This document shows, piece by piece, positions 63,899 to 64,000 of a stretch of 64,000 nucleotides of DNA (position 1 is the stretch's first letter; the number at the start of each line of letters is the position of its first letter). The notes under the pieces are model-generated. The model was not told the origin of the DNA. It made no database searches and worked only from the letters and a program-made list of their open reading frames with translations. The position numbers and the translations under genes are program-made. This DNA is from Candidatus Fukatsuia endosymbiont of Tuberolachnus salignus (GTDB lineage Bacteria; Pseudomonadota; Gammaproteobacteria; Enterobacterales; Enterobacteriaceae): assembly GCF_964030845.1 (NCBI RefSeq), contig NZ_OZ034983.1:62001-126000 (forward strand). The letters run 5' to 3'.

Positions 63899-64000
63899 AG
63901 CCCCGATGTTGCTGGGGTCAGGTTTTCTGGTACGGAGTGGGAGCGGCTTCAACAACTTTCAAAATCGGCAGAAATGTCGATGTCTGAGTTTGTTCGCAAT
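63839..64000 (+). CDS. MobC-like relaxosome protein, 5' part (runs off the window)
   Basis: The open frame at the right edge ends VRFSGTEWERLQQLSKSAEM, SMSEFVRN. This matches the conserved start of MobC-type accessory proteins ('V R x S x x E xx xL xxxA xxxG xS xSEyvR'), which help a relaxase open oriT. The first in-frame ATG is at 63839, but it lies in a stem-loop and lacks a ribosome-binding site; the true start may be further down. The C-terminal part is outside the window. Confidence 0.5.
   Translation, partial: MLSGGLNLTLGGARGRSPLASPDVAGVRFSGTEWERLQQLSKSAEMSMSEFVRN

Overview
The window looks like the chromosome (or an integrated plasmid region) of a gammaproteobacterial, Enterobacterales-type insect symbiont with a decaying, insertion-sequence-rich genome. 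Core genes (rpoH, leuS, lptE, holA, nadD, pssA, dusA) closely resemble enterobacterial homologues. They are mixed with many insertion sequences, non-autonomous repeats, frameshifts and in-frame stops. A facultative aphid symbiont of the Regiella/Hamiltonella kind would fit, but that is an inference from gene content, not a sequence match.

Layout. 1-12.5 kb is mostly core chromosome: the 5' part of rpoH (minus), an IS91-type transposase, two tandem YD-repeat-like genes separated by a 143-bp inverted-repeat element, then leuS-lptE-holA-nadD in tight order. A frameshifted small Cys-rich secreted protein gene, pssA and a frameshifted dusA follow. A tyrosine integrase starts next to the 5' end of dusA (12.58 kb), marking one edge of an integrated element.

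13.9-22.9 kb is a mobile-element graveyard. It holds an IS5-family element, an F-like traM with TraM-type GANTC sites and a nic sequence nearly identical to that of F (an oriT), an IS630 copy split by a 100-bp MITE and by an IS4-family element, and a phage tail-fibre gene with a 177-bp repeat array and an in-frame TGA.

23-52.5 kb is an F-type conjugation operon in order: traA L E K B V C trbI W U trbC N F trbB H G, then traD and traI. The traG-traD gap holds a broken two-TM gene, a Fic-domain gene with a palindromic operator, an IS4-family and an IS5-family element, a Tn3 remnant, a toxin-antitoxin pair and a small coiled-coil membrane protein. traI is split by an in-frame amber codon just after the relaxase region. 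traY, traJ, traS, traT, traX and finO were not seen. The oriT/traM block points the opposite way to the rest of the operon when compared with F.

52.7-64 kb carries a VapBC pair, IS21 and IS481 remnants, a palindromic 116-bp MITE with a 9-bp target duplication, and a striking toxin gene: a CdtB-like nuclease domain preceded by six 48-residue aromatic repeats. Then come a group II intron fragment, a small heat-shock protein gene, another inverted-repeat element, a cargo-free Tn5053/Tn402-type transposon (tniABQR), a second IS630 copy, and at the right edge three stem-loops leading into a MobC-like gene that runs off the window.

Together, the region reads as an F-like conjugative element integrated at dusA, heavily invaded and partly inactivated, carrying a candidate single-polypeptide genotoxin as possible host-interaction cargo.
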